Source: Algimonas ampicilliniresistens
Lineage (GTDB): Bacteria; Pseudomonadota; Alphaproteobacteria; Caulobacterales; Maricaulaceae
DNA: 64,000 nucleotides
NCBI RefSeq assembly: GCF_030159955.1
Contig: NZ_BSNK01000002.1
Location: forward strand, 620,001-684,000
Reading direction: 5' to 3'
This document shows, in pieces, positions 34,300 through 43,694 of the stretch (positions within the stretch are counted from its first letter, which is position 1; each line of letters starts with the position of its first letter). The position numbers and the translations under genes were made by a program. Under the pieces are notes generated by a model. That model did not search any database, was not told the DNA's origin, and was given only the letters and a program-made list of their open reading frames with translations.

Positions 34300-35918
34300 C
34301 CGAAATAAAGACGACGCCGTTTGATGATCAAAAACCAGGCACCTCTGGCTTACGCAAGAAAGTCGGTATTTTCCAGACCGCAAACTATCTGGAGAATTTC
34401 GTTCAAGCGATTTTTGACACGGTGCCGGACTTGAACGGTGGCTTGCTTATTTTGGGCGGTGATGGACGTTACCATAATGATGTTGCGATCCAGACTATCC
34501 TGCGCATTGCAGCCGCCAATGGCGTGGCGCGTGTGATGGTCGGGCATGGCGGTATTCTGTCGACTCCAGCCGCGTCTAACATGATCCGGCAGTATGAAGC
34601 CGTCGGCGGTATTGTCCTCTCGGCTAGCCACAATCCGGCCGGGCCTGATGGTGATTTCGGCATTAAATTTAATGTCGCCAATGGCGGCCCAGCGTCCACG
34701 GCTGTCACTGATGCGATCTTCGAGCGCACAAAAATGATCGACCACTACCGGACCGCAGAGGGATCGGTTGACCTAGACGTGATTGGCGACTCCGCTATCG
34801 GCGATATGCAGGTCACAGTCTTTGATCCTGTCGCGGATCATGCTGATCTGATGGAGCGTCTATTCGATTTCGACGCAATCCGAGAGATGATCGCCAGTGA
34901 TCTGAGCCTATGTTTCGACGCCATGCATGCTGTGACCGGACCTTATGCGACAGAGGTTTTTGTCAATCGCCTTGGCGTGGATCCGGACGGCATGATGAAC
35001 GTGCAACCCTTGCCTGATTTTGGCGGTGGTCATCCTGATCCCAACCCCGTTTATGCCAAAACCTTGTTTGCCCGTATGTTCGCTGACGATGCCCCGGACT
35101 TTGGCGCGGCCTCGGACGGGGATGGGGACCGTTATATCGTGCTCGGTCGAGGCATCTATGTCAGCCCGTCAGATAGCCTCGCAGTGATCACGGCGAACGC
35201 CCATCTCGCTCCCGCTTATAAAAACGGCATTTCCGGTGTTGCCCGGTCTATGCCGACCAGTCGCGCCACAGATGTTGTCGCCAAAGCCATGGACGTGGAC
35301 TGTTTTGAGACCCCAACGGGCTGGAAATATTTCGGGAATCTGTTGGACGCAGGCCGAATTACGATCTGCGGTGAAGAAAGCGCAGGGACTTCATCCGATC
35401 ACGTGCGCGAAAAAGACGGGCTTTGGGCCGTGCTTATGTGGCTCAATATTCTGACCGTGCGGCGGCAGAGTGTCATGGATATTCTGCGGGATCACTGGGG
35501 GATATATGGTCGCCATTATTATAGTCGTCACGATTATGAAGAGGTCGCCAAAGACAAAGCGGAAGCCGTCATGGCGACGTTGCGCGATCAGCTCGCGGAC
35601 CTACCGGGCCGTCAATTCGGATCAGAGGTCATCAGTGATGCTGATAGTTTCACCTATCACGATCCGATTGACGGTTCGGTCGCAGAAAACCAAGGTTTGC
35701 GCGTCATGTTTGAAAGTGGATCGCGTTTCGTCATGCGTTTGTCGGGCACTGGAACGGCGGGCGCGACATTGCGGCTGTATCTAGAGGCTTATGAGCCAAA
35801 AGATGGGGTGCATGATGCTGATTTGGCAGAGCGTCTCGCGCCGATTGCGGCGATCGCTGATGAGATCACGAACCTGAAGCAGATTGTGATGAGGGATGGG
35901 CCGTCATTGGTTTCTTAA
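34296..35918 (+). CDS. pgm: Phosphoglucomutase (alpha-D-glucose phosphate-specific)
   Basis: A 540-residue alpha-phosphohexomutase. The catalytic phosphoserine loop is VLSASHNPAGPDGDFG (about 112-127), the metal loop is ASDGDGDRYIVLG (about 275) and the sugar-binding part is ICGEESAGTSSDHVREKDG (about 355); a C-terminal FLSGTGT-like phosphate site (RLSGTGTAGATLRLY) closes the fold. It interconverts glucose-1-phosphate and glucose-6-phosphate, linking GlgC/GlgP to central metabolism. It overlaps the fusion gene by four bases (ATGA). Confidence 0.96.
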   Translation: MTEIKTTPFDDQKPGTSGLRKKVGIFQTANYLENFVQAIFDTVPDLNGGLLILGGDGRYHNDVAIQTILRIAAANGVARVMVGHGGILSTPAASNMIRQYEAVGGIVLSASHNPAGPDGDFGIKFNVANGGPASTAVTDAIFERTKMIDHYRTAEGSVDLDVIGDSAIGDMQVTVFDPVADHADLMERLFDFDAIREMIASDLSLCFDAMHAVTGPYATEVFVNRLGVDPDGMMNVQPLPDFGGGHPDPNPVYAKTLFARMFADDAPDFGAASDGDGDRYIVLGRGIYVSPSDSLAVITANAHLAPAYKNGISGVARSMPTSRATDVVAKAMDVDCFETPTGWKYFGNLLDAGRITICGEESAGTSSDHVREKDGLWAVLMWLNILTVRRQSVMDILRDHWGIYGRHYYSRHDYEEVAKDKAEAVMATLRDQLADLPGRQFGSEVISDADSFTYHDPIDGSVAENQGLRVMFESGSRFVMRLSGTGTAGATLRLYLEAYEPKDGVHDADLAERLAPIAAIADEITNLKQIVMRDGPSLVS

Positions 35919-36035
35919 ACCCTGCTCGTTGTGGGTGAAAAATGTAGATTTTGTGATCTGCAGCACGCCTTGGGCTATGGAAGCTCGCCTTGCGGCGATC
36001 AGATGAATAGGGTGTCGGGATATTTGGAGTAAAAA

Positions 36036-36974
36036 ATGAAACCAACTGACCCCACATTGTCTGATGCTGCAATTGAAGGTCGGTCCATCGACGGTAAGCC
36101 TAATATCTTCCCTGAACTCCACTATGACGAAGACGCCATTCGCCATGCCTTTGAAAGTGGTGAGTACCCATACGACACTAAAGTGACGCGAAAAGTCTAT
36201 GAGGCCAAAAAGGTCGAGCTTCAGACAGAGCTGCTCAAAGTGCAGCGTTGGGCGAAAGAAACCGGTCGGCGTTTCGTCTTAATCTTCGAAGGTCGTGACG
36301 CGGCAGGTAAAGGCGGCGCGATTAAGCGCTTTACCGAACATCTAAACCCCCGTGGCGCGCGCGTGGTGGCCTTGGAAAAACCGTCAGAAGCCGAGCGCGG
36401 GCAATGGTATTTTCAACGTTACATCCAGCACTTACCAACGAGCGGTGAAATCGTTCTGTTCGACCGATCCTGGTATAATCGGGCGGGTGTTGAGCGGGCG
36501 ATGAATTTCTGCACACCGACCGAATATCTAGAATTCATGCGCCAGACGCCGAAGTTAGAGCGGATGCTGACCCGGTCCGGAATCTACATGTTCAAATATT
36601 GGTTCTCTGTCACGCAAGAGGAACAACGCAAACGTTTCACGGCTCGCAATGAAGACCCACTCAAACATTGGAAACTTTCGCCGATAGACAAAGCCAGCTT
36701 GGATAAGTGGGAGGATTATACTGAGGCGAAAGAGGCGATGTTCTATTACACGGACACAGCCGACGCGCCTTGGACCATCATTAAGTCGGACGACAAAAAA
36801 CGCGCCCGGCTAAACTGTATGATGCATTTCCTGCATAACCTCGATTATCCGGACAAGAATTTTGAGGTTGTCCGTCAGCCGGACCCTCTCATCGTCGGCA
36901 AAAGCGCTCACGTCATTCACGGCAATGAACAGCTTATCGATAAGGCAATGCATCCCGACCATCGCCGCAAGTGA
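36036..36974 (+). CDS. ppk2: Polyphosphate kinase 2
   Basis: A 312-residue single-domain (class I-type) PPK2. The P-loop is EGRDAAGKGGAIKRF with K92; Walker B is IVLFDRSWYNRAG with D143-R144; the lid and C-terminal block RFTARNEDPLKHWKLSPID is typical. It transfers phosphate between polyphosphate and nucleoside diphosphates, mostly toward GTP/ATP formation. A clear GGAG precedes the ATG. It follows pgm by 117 bases on the same strand and may be cotranscribed with the glycogen genes; if so, energy reserves of two kinds are controlled together. Confidence 0.94.
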   Translation: MKPTDPTLSDAAIEGRSIDGKPNIFPELHYDEDAIRHAFESGEYPYDTKVTRKVYEAKKVELQTELLKVQRWAKETGRRFVLIFEGRDAAGKGGAIKRFTEHLNPRGARVVALEKPSEAERGQWYFQRYIQHLPTSGEIVLFDRSWYNRAGVERAMNFCTPTEYLEFMRQTPKLERMLTRSGIYMFKYWFSVTQEEQRKRFTARNEDPLKHWKLSPIDKASLDKWEDYTEAKEAMFYYTDTADAPWTIIKSDDKKRARLNCMMHFLHNLDYPDKNFEVVRQPDPLIVGKSAHVIHGNEQLIDKAMHPDHRRK

Positions 36975-37083
36975 GGTGAGAGTAGGAGCAATCTAAGGCT
37001 GTCGTGTCCCGCCCCTACCAAAACGCATTACAGCGCTCCGATAATTCGGTTCCACTCACGCCTCAGTAATAAAAACAGGCGGA

Positions 37084-38130
37084 CTAGATAACCGCAGCTT
37101 CCAGTAGGCGCACGGTTCCTGTGTCGGAGTCGATCTCAGCTTCAATACCAACGGGTATGGTGAACTGATCAGACATATGTCCGAAAAATGCACCATGAAA
37201 GGCCGGGACGCCCAAAGGCTTAAAGTGCTGTTCCAGAACGTCAGCCAACTCAAACCCGCTACCGCCCGAGCTCTTACAACTCGTACATTGACCGAACACA
37301 ACGCCTTTGAGGCCACTTAAAAGGCCAGCTAGACCCAACTGCGTCAGCATGCGGTCAATACGATATTCAGCCTCGTCTATGTCTTCCAAAAACAAAATGC
37401 CGCCATCTGTGTTTGGCATATAGGGCGTACCCACAAGAGCCGTCATGACGGTCAGATTCCCACCGATTAGATGACCCCTTGCTTTGCCGCCTGTAATCGT
37501 TTGTGTGCGCCATTTGCGCTGTACAAGCCGGCCATCTTTCAAAACGGGATTCTTGAAAGTGGGCTGCGCGCCATCAAATAATAAGGGCTTAAAATATTCC
37601 AGTGTTCTTTCACCCCAGGCGCTCGCTGCATTTGGTCCGTGAAAGCTAACAAGGCCCGTTTTGGCCTGTAGCGCCAAATGAAGGGCGGTGATATCGCTAT
37701 AGCCGATCAGCGGCTTAGGGTTAGCGCGGATCATATCATAATCAAGATAAGGCAGGATCCGCGCACAGCCCCAGCCCCCGCGCACAGCCATAATAGCCTT
37801 CACGGACTTATCGGCAAACATCGCATTGACATCGGCGGCGCGCTCTTTGTCCTGTGCTGCTAAATAGCCAAAATCCTTACCGACATATTGACCCCGTTTT
37901 GGCACGAGGCCGAGCGCCGTCACGACCTCTTCGGAAATTTGATACTCAAACCGCTCCAAGCTTTTGCTAGCTGGAGAGACTAAGCCGACCGTGTCGCCCT
38001 TTTTCAAACGCGGCGGTTTTATCTTGGTTGTGCTGCTTGATTGCGAAAAGGCTGGCGTTGCGGTTCCCACCAGGCCTGCAAGAGCTAGTGATCCGGATAA
38101 CGCCATTAAATGTCTTCGGCCGATGTCCAT
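37084..38130 (-). CDS. LD-carboxypeptidase (peptidase S66), Tat/Sec-exported
   Basis: A 348-residue S66 serine peptidase. Conserved parts: VGLVSPAS near the start of the domain, IMAVRGGWGCARILPYLD, the nucleophile block LIGYSDITALH and FHGPNAAS, a Glu-bearing ILFLEDIDEAEYRIDR, and a C-terminal GHMSDQFTIPVG with the expected His. These enzymes remove the terminal D-Ala from tetrapeptides during murein recycling; the exported location suggests a periplasmic role. The N-terminus reads MDIGRRHLMALSG, a twin-arginine-like signal, cleaved after AFS-Q. The ATG at 38130 has GGGAG upstream and is preferred to the longer frame (38193). Confidence 0.88.
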   Translation of the reverse strand: MDIGRRHLMALSGSLALAGLVGTATPAFSQSSSTTKIKPPRLKKGDTVGLVSPASKSLERFEYQISEEVVTALGLVPKRGQYVGKDFGYLAAQDKERAADVNAMFADKSVKAIMAVRGGWGCARILPYLDYDMIRANPKPLIGYSDITALHLALQAKTGLVSFHGPNAASAWGERTLEYFKPLLFDGAQPTFKNPVLKDGRLVQRKWRTQTITGGKARGHLIGGNLTVMTALVGTPYMPNTDGGILFLEDIDEAEYRIDRMLTQLGLAGLLSGLKGVVFGQCTSCKSSGGSGFELADVLEQHFKPLGVPAFHGAFFGHMSDQFTIPVGIEAEIDSDTGTVRLLEAAVI

Positions 38131-38181
38131 GTTCCGCACTCCCTTTGACAAAATGAATGCCAGAGATCGCGGAGGTGTAAA

Positions 38182-38367
38182 GTGAAAAATCAACTGCCCT
38201 TTGGGCGGCCCTTAAACGTCTATCACGACACGTTAGATCAAACTTCGGGACGGCCCTACTTCTTCCAAGTTATTCAGGATGTTTGTAAGGCAATGGACCC
38301 CGATAACGCTATCGGGAAAGCCGATGGTGCGGTTGAGACGACTACGAATCTACTTGTAAGTTACTGA
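38182..38367 (+). CDS. Candidate small protein, 61 residues
   Basis: A GTG-started frame ending at TGA, preceded by a near-perfect ribosome site GGAGGT (38170-38175) at 6 bases. The translation (MKNQLPFGRPLNVYHD...) has no signal peptide, membrane segment or family I know; it contains VYHDTLDQTSGRPYFF and ends in TTNLLVSY. It diverges from the LD-carboxypeptidase gene 51 bases away. The ribosome site is the main argument for it; it could also be a remnant. Confidence 0.35.
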   Translation: MKNQLPFGRPLNVYHDTLDQTSGRPYFFQVIQDVCKAMDPDNAIGKADGAVETTTNLLVSY

Positions 38368-38840
38368 ATAGTATCATTTAATCAATGGCGTTATCTCTCA
38401 GTCCTTACCAATATGCCTATTTGAGACTTTCGGACAAGGGTTCGATGGAATTGGGATGGTGAGTTATCCCTCACTCGAAGCTTGGGTCGAGTTGAGGTTG
38501 GGCCGATGAGCGCTTTAGGCGTTTCATTTGCCAGATGGTTCGCCCTCTGCTGCATGAATTCTCTATGACGTTCGAGAGACATTCAGTTGGAGCTCGGGCA
38601 ACTTTTGAATCGCTATGAAAGACGAGTTCAATTTGCCTTAGTGACGGGTCGCCATCATTGTCGGCTTGTTGCGGGTTCCCCCCATTGGCGTGATTATTGT
38701 TTAATCGATTGTGTTTTCTTGGGAAAGCGTCCAACGCGCCCCTATGTTGTTCTCCCAGCGAATTTGCGCTGGAACTTCCCGAAAAAGAAGCAAATGCAGC
38801 GCCCGGAAGGCTGGGAGATGTAAAATTACTTAGGGTTCCA
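38368..38840. other. Intergenic region before the RTX gene, no gene supported
   Basis: About 470 bases, visibly more AT-rich than the flanks. Short frames on both strands lack ribosome sites and resemble no family. The frame of the RTX gene stays open back to a TTG at 38697, but the extra 48 residues (rich in Cys, Pro and Leu) do not look like an N-terminus of an RTX protein. Promoter and control sites of the RTX gene probably lie here; none was recognised with confidence. Confidence 0.4.
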
Positions 38841-41800
38841 ATGATGTTTGATGATATTTTCGGATCTGATCCAGTCTCTGAAGATTTCGCTAAACTTAAG
38901 TTTAGCCCTGTTCACGGTGAGACTCCTTCGTTGCTATTCTCTGCGCCTGCTACGCAGCCCACGATTACGCTTCCACCCGCCCCCACAGCTCCCACTGGCG
39001 GGGTTGGAATCACCCTGACTAGCGGTAATGATGGCGTTGTTCTGGGCGGCGCGGACGACATCGTTTTTGGCGATGACGGCAATGATGAGATTTACGGTCA
39101 AGGCGGCGATGATCAAATCTTCGGTGAGGACGGAATCGACCGCCTGATCGGCGGCGACGGGAATGATGTTCTGGACGGCGGAGCAAGCTCTGATGTGCTT
39201 ATTGGCGGAGCGGGGGCTGATACACTGGTCCTCGGCGATGGGAATGATACTGCTTATGGTCAGGACGGCGATGACCTAATCTTTGGCGGCGCAGGCAGTG
39301 ATACGATCTTTGGTGGCGCAGGGGCTGACCGGGTTGACGGCGGCGCTGGGATCGATGTGATTATCGCTGGCGATGGGAATGACATGGTTCTGGCCGGGTC
39401 GGGCGATGATGTTGTGTATGGCCAGGTGGGCGATGATCAGGTTGATGGCGGCGGGGGCAATGACACAGTCTATGGCGGCATGGGCAATGACACGCTGATT
39501 GGCGGAGCCGGGCTTGATTTGTTGGTCGGTCAATCTGGCGACGACAGTCTCTTTGGCGGCGACGGGAATGATACGCTCTACAGTGGGGCCGGCGACGACT
39601 TCATTGACGGCGGAGCCGATACGGACACAATCTTTGGCGGCGATGGCAATGACACACTGTTCGGCGGGGCAGGGGATGACTTGCTGTCCGGTGAAGACGG
39701 TCAGGATGATCTAGACGGCGGTACTGGCAATGACGTGGTTCACGGCCAAGCGGGCAATGACCGAGTCACGGGCGGAGAGGGCGACAATATTGTTCTCGGT
39801 GGCACGGGCGCGGATGTCTTTTATCAGGCGGGCACGGGCATTGACAGGATTCAGGATTTTCAACTCGGCATTGATAAACTCGAAATATCAAAATCTGTCT
39901 CAGACATAGCGGCCCTGCTTGCGGGTGCGCAGGATAATATTGATGCCAATGGCAATCAGACTGTGATTATTTCCAATGGCGAAAGTGGGTTCTTTGTTCT
40001 CTCCAACCTTTTAGCTGCTAATCTATCGGTCAGTGACTTTGTCTATGTGAACGACGCGCCTGTGGTCACATCTGGCCCCACTGTGACCGTCGTTGAGAAC
40101 CAGACGACAGCCTTCACGGCGAGCGCGACGGACGCGGAAGGTGCGACGTTGGCTTACAGCCTGTCTGGCGCGGATGCCGCCTTGTTCGATATTGAGGCTG
40201 CTACAGGTGTCGTAACCTTCAAATCCGCCCCTGACTTTGAGGCGCCCGGTGATGCGGACGCAGATAATGTTTACGACGTCATTATTACAGCGAGTGACGG
40301 CACGAACAGGACGAGTGAATGCGTTGCAATCACCGTAACTAATGAGAATGATCTCGCGCCAGTATTCACCTTCAATCAAACGGTGTTTGTAACGGAAGGT
40401 CAGACAGAGGCCCTCATAGCGCAGGCCCGTGACGCCGATGAAGATATGCTGACTTACAGCCTGTCCGGCACGGATGCGGCTTTGTTCAATATCGACGCTG
40501 CGACGGGCGCAGTGACGTTCAAGCGCGCACCAGACTTTGATGCCCCAGGCGATGCGGACGGCGATAATGTGTATGACGTGATTGTTACGGCTAACGATAC
40601 ACTCAACTCTACCGATCAAGCAGTTACGATCACGGTGACCAACCAAAATGATAATGCACCTGTCTTCTCATCAGGCGCAGCTGTCTCCGTTCTGGAAAAC
40701 CAGACGGCGGCTTATACAGCCACTGCGTCCGACGCGGACGGCAATCAGATCTTCTATAGCCTTTCAGGCCCTGACGCGGCGCTATTCAGCATTGACGTTA
40801 GTACAGGCGTTGTCACTTTTAACGCCGCTCCGGACTTCGAGATACCAGCCGACGCAGGTGCAGACAATGTCTATGATATTGTCGTGACGGCCGATGATGG
40901 CGTCAACCAAACCGACCAAGCCGTAGCCATAACTGTAGAGGATGTGGCGGAGACCATTGCCCCGATCAATCTCGGCGCTTTGGGATCATCCGGCTTCCGC
41001 ATTGACGGGGCGGTGGCACGCGACACTTTGGGTTACTCAGTATCCTCTGCGGGTGATATCAATGGCGACGGCTTTGATGATTTCATCATTGGGGCACCAT
41101 ATGCCGATAATAATAGCCGCAACCTTTCAGGTTCTAGCTATGTCATCTTTGGCAGCGCGGGGACCGCACAAACGGATATTGATTTGTCTAATCTCGGCAC
41201 AACCGGCTTCCGCATCGATGGGGCGGTTGCAGTTGACCTTGTTGGTATCTCCGTCTCTTCTGCTGGTGATGTCAATGGAGACGGTTTTGATGATCTGATC
41301 GTCGGCGGGGCTTATGCCGATAATAATGGTCGCAGCAAATCAGGTTCCACCTATGTCATCTTTGGTAGTGCGGGAACGGCTCAGGCGGATATTGATCTGT
41401 CCAATCTCGGTACAGCCGGCTTTCGCATCGATGGGGCAGCAGTGGATGACGTGTTTGGTTATTCCGTTTCCGCGGCGGGCGACGTCAATGGGGATGGTTT
41501 CGATGATTTGATCATTGGGGCGCGGGGCGCTGACCCCAATGGACTGTCATCAGGCTCCAGCTATGTTCTTTTTGGCGATGCGGGGATCGAAGAGGTTGCT
41601 TTTGATTTGTCCAATCTCGGTGGAGCCGGCTTTCGTATTGATGGTGCAGCGGCGGGTGACTTGTTTGGCTTCTCCGTTTCTTTGGCAGGCGATGTCAATG
41701 GCGACGGTTTCGATGATTTGATCATCGGGGCAGAGAATGCTGCTCCTAATGGCGTTTCTTCAGGTTCTAGTTATGTCATCTTTGGCAGTGTGGGGACCGC

Positions 41801-43655
41801 ACAGGCTGACATTGATCTGTCAACGGACATTGGCATGGCCGGGTTCCGTATTGATGGGGCAGAGGCATTTGATCGATCGGGCGTCTCTGTCTCTTCTGCC
41901 GGCGATGTTAATGGCGATGGGTTCGATGATCTGATTGTCGGAGCTACCGGTGCCGGCACGAATGGTGTCCAGTCAGGTTCCAGCTATATTATCTTTGGCA
42001 GTGAGGGGACGGCACAGGCGGATATTGATTTGTCTGTTAATCTGGGTTCAGCCGGCTTTCGTATTGATGCGGCAGGGGCACTTGACCGCTTAGGTAGCTC
42101 CGTCACTTCGGCTGGAGATGTCAATGGTGATGGTTTCGATGACCTGCTCATCGCAGCGCGTACCGCTGAGCCCAATGGAGTCCGATCAGGTTCTAGCTAT
42201 GTCATCTTCGGCAGTGCGGGCACGCACCAGGCGGATGTCGATCTGTCAGCGGATCTCGGCCTGACCGGGTTTCGGATTGATGGCGCGGCGGCGCGGGACT
42301 ATGCGGGCTTCTCCGTTTCTTCGGCTGGCGACGTCAATGGTGATGGCTTTGATGATCTGATCGTTGGGGCAAGAGGCGCTGATAATAATAGTCGCGACAC
42401 TTCGGGCTCCAGTTACATTATCTTTGGCGGCGCGACGGGCACAGAAAGCACGGTTGCTGTTACTTCCGCTGGTTCAGTGTCAGTGGATAATTTCACCGGA
42501 AATGCGGGAGATGACACATTCACAGCTATTTCCACGGGCGATGTCGTTCGTGGTGGCGCGGGGGATGATCGCATCACAGTCACGTCGCTCGACTTTGCCG
42601 ACATTCGCGGTGGGACTGGCGTCGACACGTTGGTTTTGAACGCATCCGGACTTAACCTTGATGCGACAACAGCGGGCAACGCCTCGCTCGGCTCGATCGA
42701 AGTGTTCGATATCACGGGGTCTGGTGACAATACGCTGACTCTGAACGCACAAGCAGTGTTCGATTTGACCGAAGAACGGTCCGACGGAACGGCGACCCTC
42801 GATGTGCTGGGCAATGCGGGTGACCAAGTGACGATCCTAGGCTTTACGGCTGGGGCACAGGTTATTGAAGATGGTGTAACCTACAACACCTACGCAGATG
42901 GTAATGCGACGATACGGGTGCAGGATGGTGTGGCCGTGACGACTGTGGGGATTGCAGCCGAGCCGTTGAACAATGCGGACACCGAAGTCCTTGCTGCGAA
43001 CCCTACCACGGGCACACGAACTGTATCGGTTGAGCAAATTGCTGATCCTGATAGCAGTACGTTGACCTATGCGTTTGACGAAATCCCAGACTGGTCTGAT
43101 TTTCTAACGTTGGACGCGCTGGGGCAAGCTAACTTTGAGGCGCTTACGACGGGTACCAAAGCTTCGTCGGACCCAGTCTCAGAACCGGAGTTCTTTATTG
43201 AGGCTATCGACGCGAAAGCGACGCTGACACCGGTTGCCGAGAACACAAGCATGGAAGAGGTAACTCGACTTTCGATTGCCGAGGATATCGCGTTGAATAA
43301 AGTTGACGTTCTGGTGATTGCGGAAACCAATGGGGCGGATGATGTCTCAGTCGATAGCGTCCTATTATTCGATGATCATCAGTCTTGGGGAAATGTCTTC
43401 ACATCACTGAGTGTCGGCCGCGATGGCCATCTCAGAAAAGTGTCCGGCCAGGCAGATGACATGATCAATGATCTTTCGTTCAATGACGTTGATCAGAGTC
43501 TCTATGGTCTCGATGAATTCAAGTTTCTTTCAGTTGATTACGTTAGCGAAGGGCAAGAACCTGACTCTGCCTATTCGACCGAATCTACGGGCTCTGATTT
43601 CAGTGCCGCTCAGGTTGACTTGACACTTGGTGTGGATGACGGAGCCTTTCTTTAA
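38841..43655 (+). CDS. Large RTX protein with cadherin-like and FG-GAP repeats
   Basis: 1604 residues from the ATG at 38841 (AGGG upstream). No Sec signal, as for type I secreted proteins. Order: 1-57 leader; about 58-335 a block of RTX nonapeptides (GGxGxDxUx, e.g. GGDGNDVLDGG) that bind calcium; about 405-705 three cadherin-like repeats of about 100 residues (ENQT...DAALFDIEAATGVVTF...FEAPGDAD..NVYDV); about 715-1198 seven FG-GAP/integrin-type repeats, each with SxAGDVNGDGFDDLIIG, i.e. a DxNxDGxxD calcium loop, and SGSSYVIFG, likely a seven-bladed propeller; about 1205-1290 a second small RTX-like part (GGAGDDRITV); and an acidic C-terminus ending DDGAFL. A surface adhesin or S-layer-like role is likely. 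No type I secretion genes lie in the window. Confidence 0.9.
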   Translation: MMFDDIFGSDPVSEDFAKLKFSPVHGETPSLLFSAPATQPTITLPPAPTAPTGGVGITLTSGNDGVVLGGADDIVFGDDGNDEIYGQGGDDQIFGEDGIDRLIGGDGNDVLDGGASSDVLIGGAGADTLVLGDGNDTAYGQDGDDLIFGGAGSDTIFGGAGADRVDGGAGIDVIIAGDGNDMVLAGSGDDVVYGQVGDDQVDGGGGNDTVYGGMGNDTLIGGAGLDLLVGQSGDDSLFGGDGNDTLYSGAGDDFIDGGADTDTIFGGDGNDTLFGGAGDDLLSGEDGQDDLDGGTGNDVVHGQAGNDRVTGGEGDNIVLGGTGADVFYQAGTGIDRIQDFQLGIDKLEISKSVSDIAALLAGAQDNIDANGNQTVIISNGESGFFVLSNLLAANLSVSDFVYVNDAPVVTSGPTVTVVENQTTAFTASATDAEGATLAYSLSGADAALFDIEAATGVVTFKSAPDFEAPGDADADNVYDVIITASDGTNRTSECVAITVTNENDLAPVFTFNQTVFVTEGQTEALIAQARDADEDMLTYSLSGTDAALFNIDAATGAVTFKRAPDFDAPGDADGDNVYDVIVTANDTLNSTDQAVTITVTNQNDNAPVFSSGAAVSVLENQTAAYTATASDADGNQIFYSLSGPDAALFSIDVSTGVVTFNAAPDFEIPADAGADNVYDIVVTADDGVNQTDQAVAITVEDVAETIAPINLGALGSSGFRIDGAVARDTLGYSVSSAGDINGDGFDDFIIGAPYADNNSRNLSGSSYVIFGSAGTAQTDIDLSNLGTTGFRIDGAVAVDLVGISVSSAGDVNGDGFDDLIVGGAYADNNGRSKSGSTYVIFGSAGTAQADIDLSNLGTAGFRIDGAAVDDVFGYSVSAAGDVNGDGFDDLIIGARGADPNGLSSGSSYVLFGDAGIEEVAFDLSNLGGAGFRIDGAAAGDLFGFSVSLAGDVNGDGFDDLIIGAENAAPNGVSSGSSYVIFGSVGTAQADIDLSTDIGMAGFRIDGAEAFDRSGVSVSSAGDVNGDGFDDLIVGATGAGTNGVQSGSSYIIFGSEGTAQADIDLSVNLGSAGFRIDAAGALDRLGSSVTSAGDVNGDGFDDLLIAARTAEPNGVRSGSSYVIFGSAGTHQADVDLSADLGLTGFRIDGAAARDYAGFSVSSAGDVNGDGFDDLIVGARGADNNSRDTSGSSYIIFGGATGTESTVAVTSAGSVSVDNFTGNAGDDTFTAISTGDVVRGGAGDDRITVTSLDFADIRGGTGVDTLVLNASGLNLDATTAGNASLGSIEVFDITGSGDNTLTLNAQAVFDLTEERSDGTATLDVLGNAGDQVTILGFTAGAQVIEDGVTYNTYADGNATIRVQDGVAVTTVGIAAEPLNNADTEVLAANPTTGTRTVSVEQIADPDSSTLTYAFDEIPDWSDFLTLDALGQANFEALTTGTKASSDPVSEPEFFIEAIDAKATLTPVAENTSMEEVTRLSIAEDIALNKVDVLVIAETNGADDVSVDSVLLFDDHQSWGNVFTSLSVGRDGHLRKVSGQADDMINDLSFNDVDQSLYGLDEFKFLSVDYVSEGQEPDSAYSTESTGSDFSAAQVDLTLGVDDGAFL
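40984..42435 (+). repeat. Seven in-frame direct repeats coding for FG-GAP blades
   Basis: Seven copies of a roughly 205-225-base coding unit, each starting around GGCTT(C/T)CG(C/T)AT(C/T)GATG (GFRIDG) and containing the codons for AGDVNGDGFDDL and SGSSYVIFG. Copies are well conserved in nucleotide as well as protein sequence, which points to recent amplification or gene conversion. The count of seven equals the blade number of integrin-type propellers. Confidence 0.85.
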
Positions 43656-43694
43656 GACCATTCAGCCTGTCGGGTACAGGTTGGGAGAGAAATA

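Noticed and set aside
38471-38734. Possible transposase remnant on the minus strand
   Set aside because: No DDE motif, terminal repeats or target duplication could be seen.
38697-38840. TTG start for the RTX gene
   Set aside because: The extra 48 residues do not look like a signal or RTX leader; the ATG at 38841 has AGGG at a suitable distance.
39013-42435. Short repeated units resembling a repeat array (CRISPR-like spacing)
   Set aside because: All repeats are in frame within one open reading frame and encode RTX, cadherin-like and FG-GAP modules.
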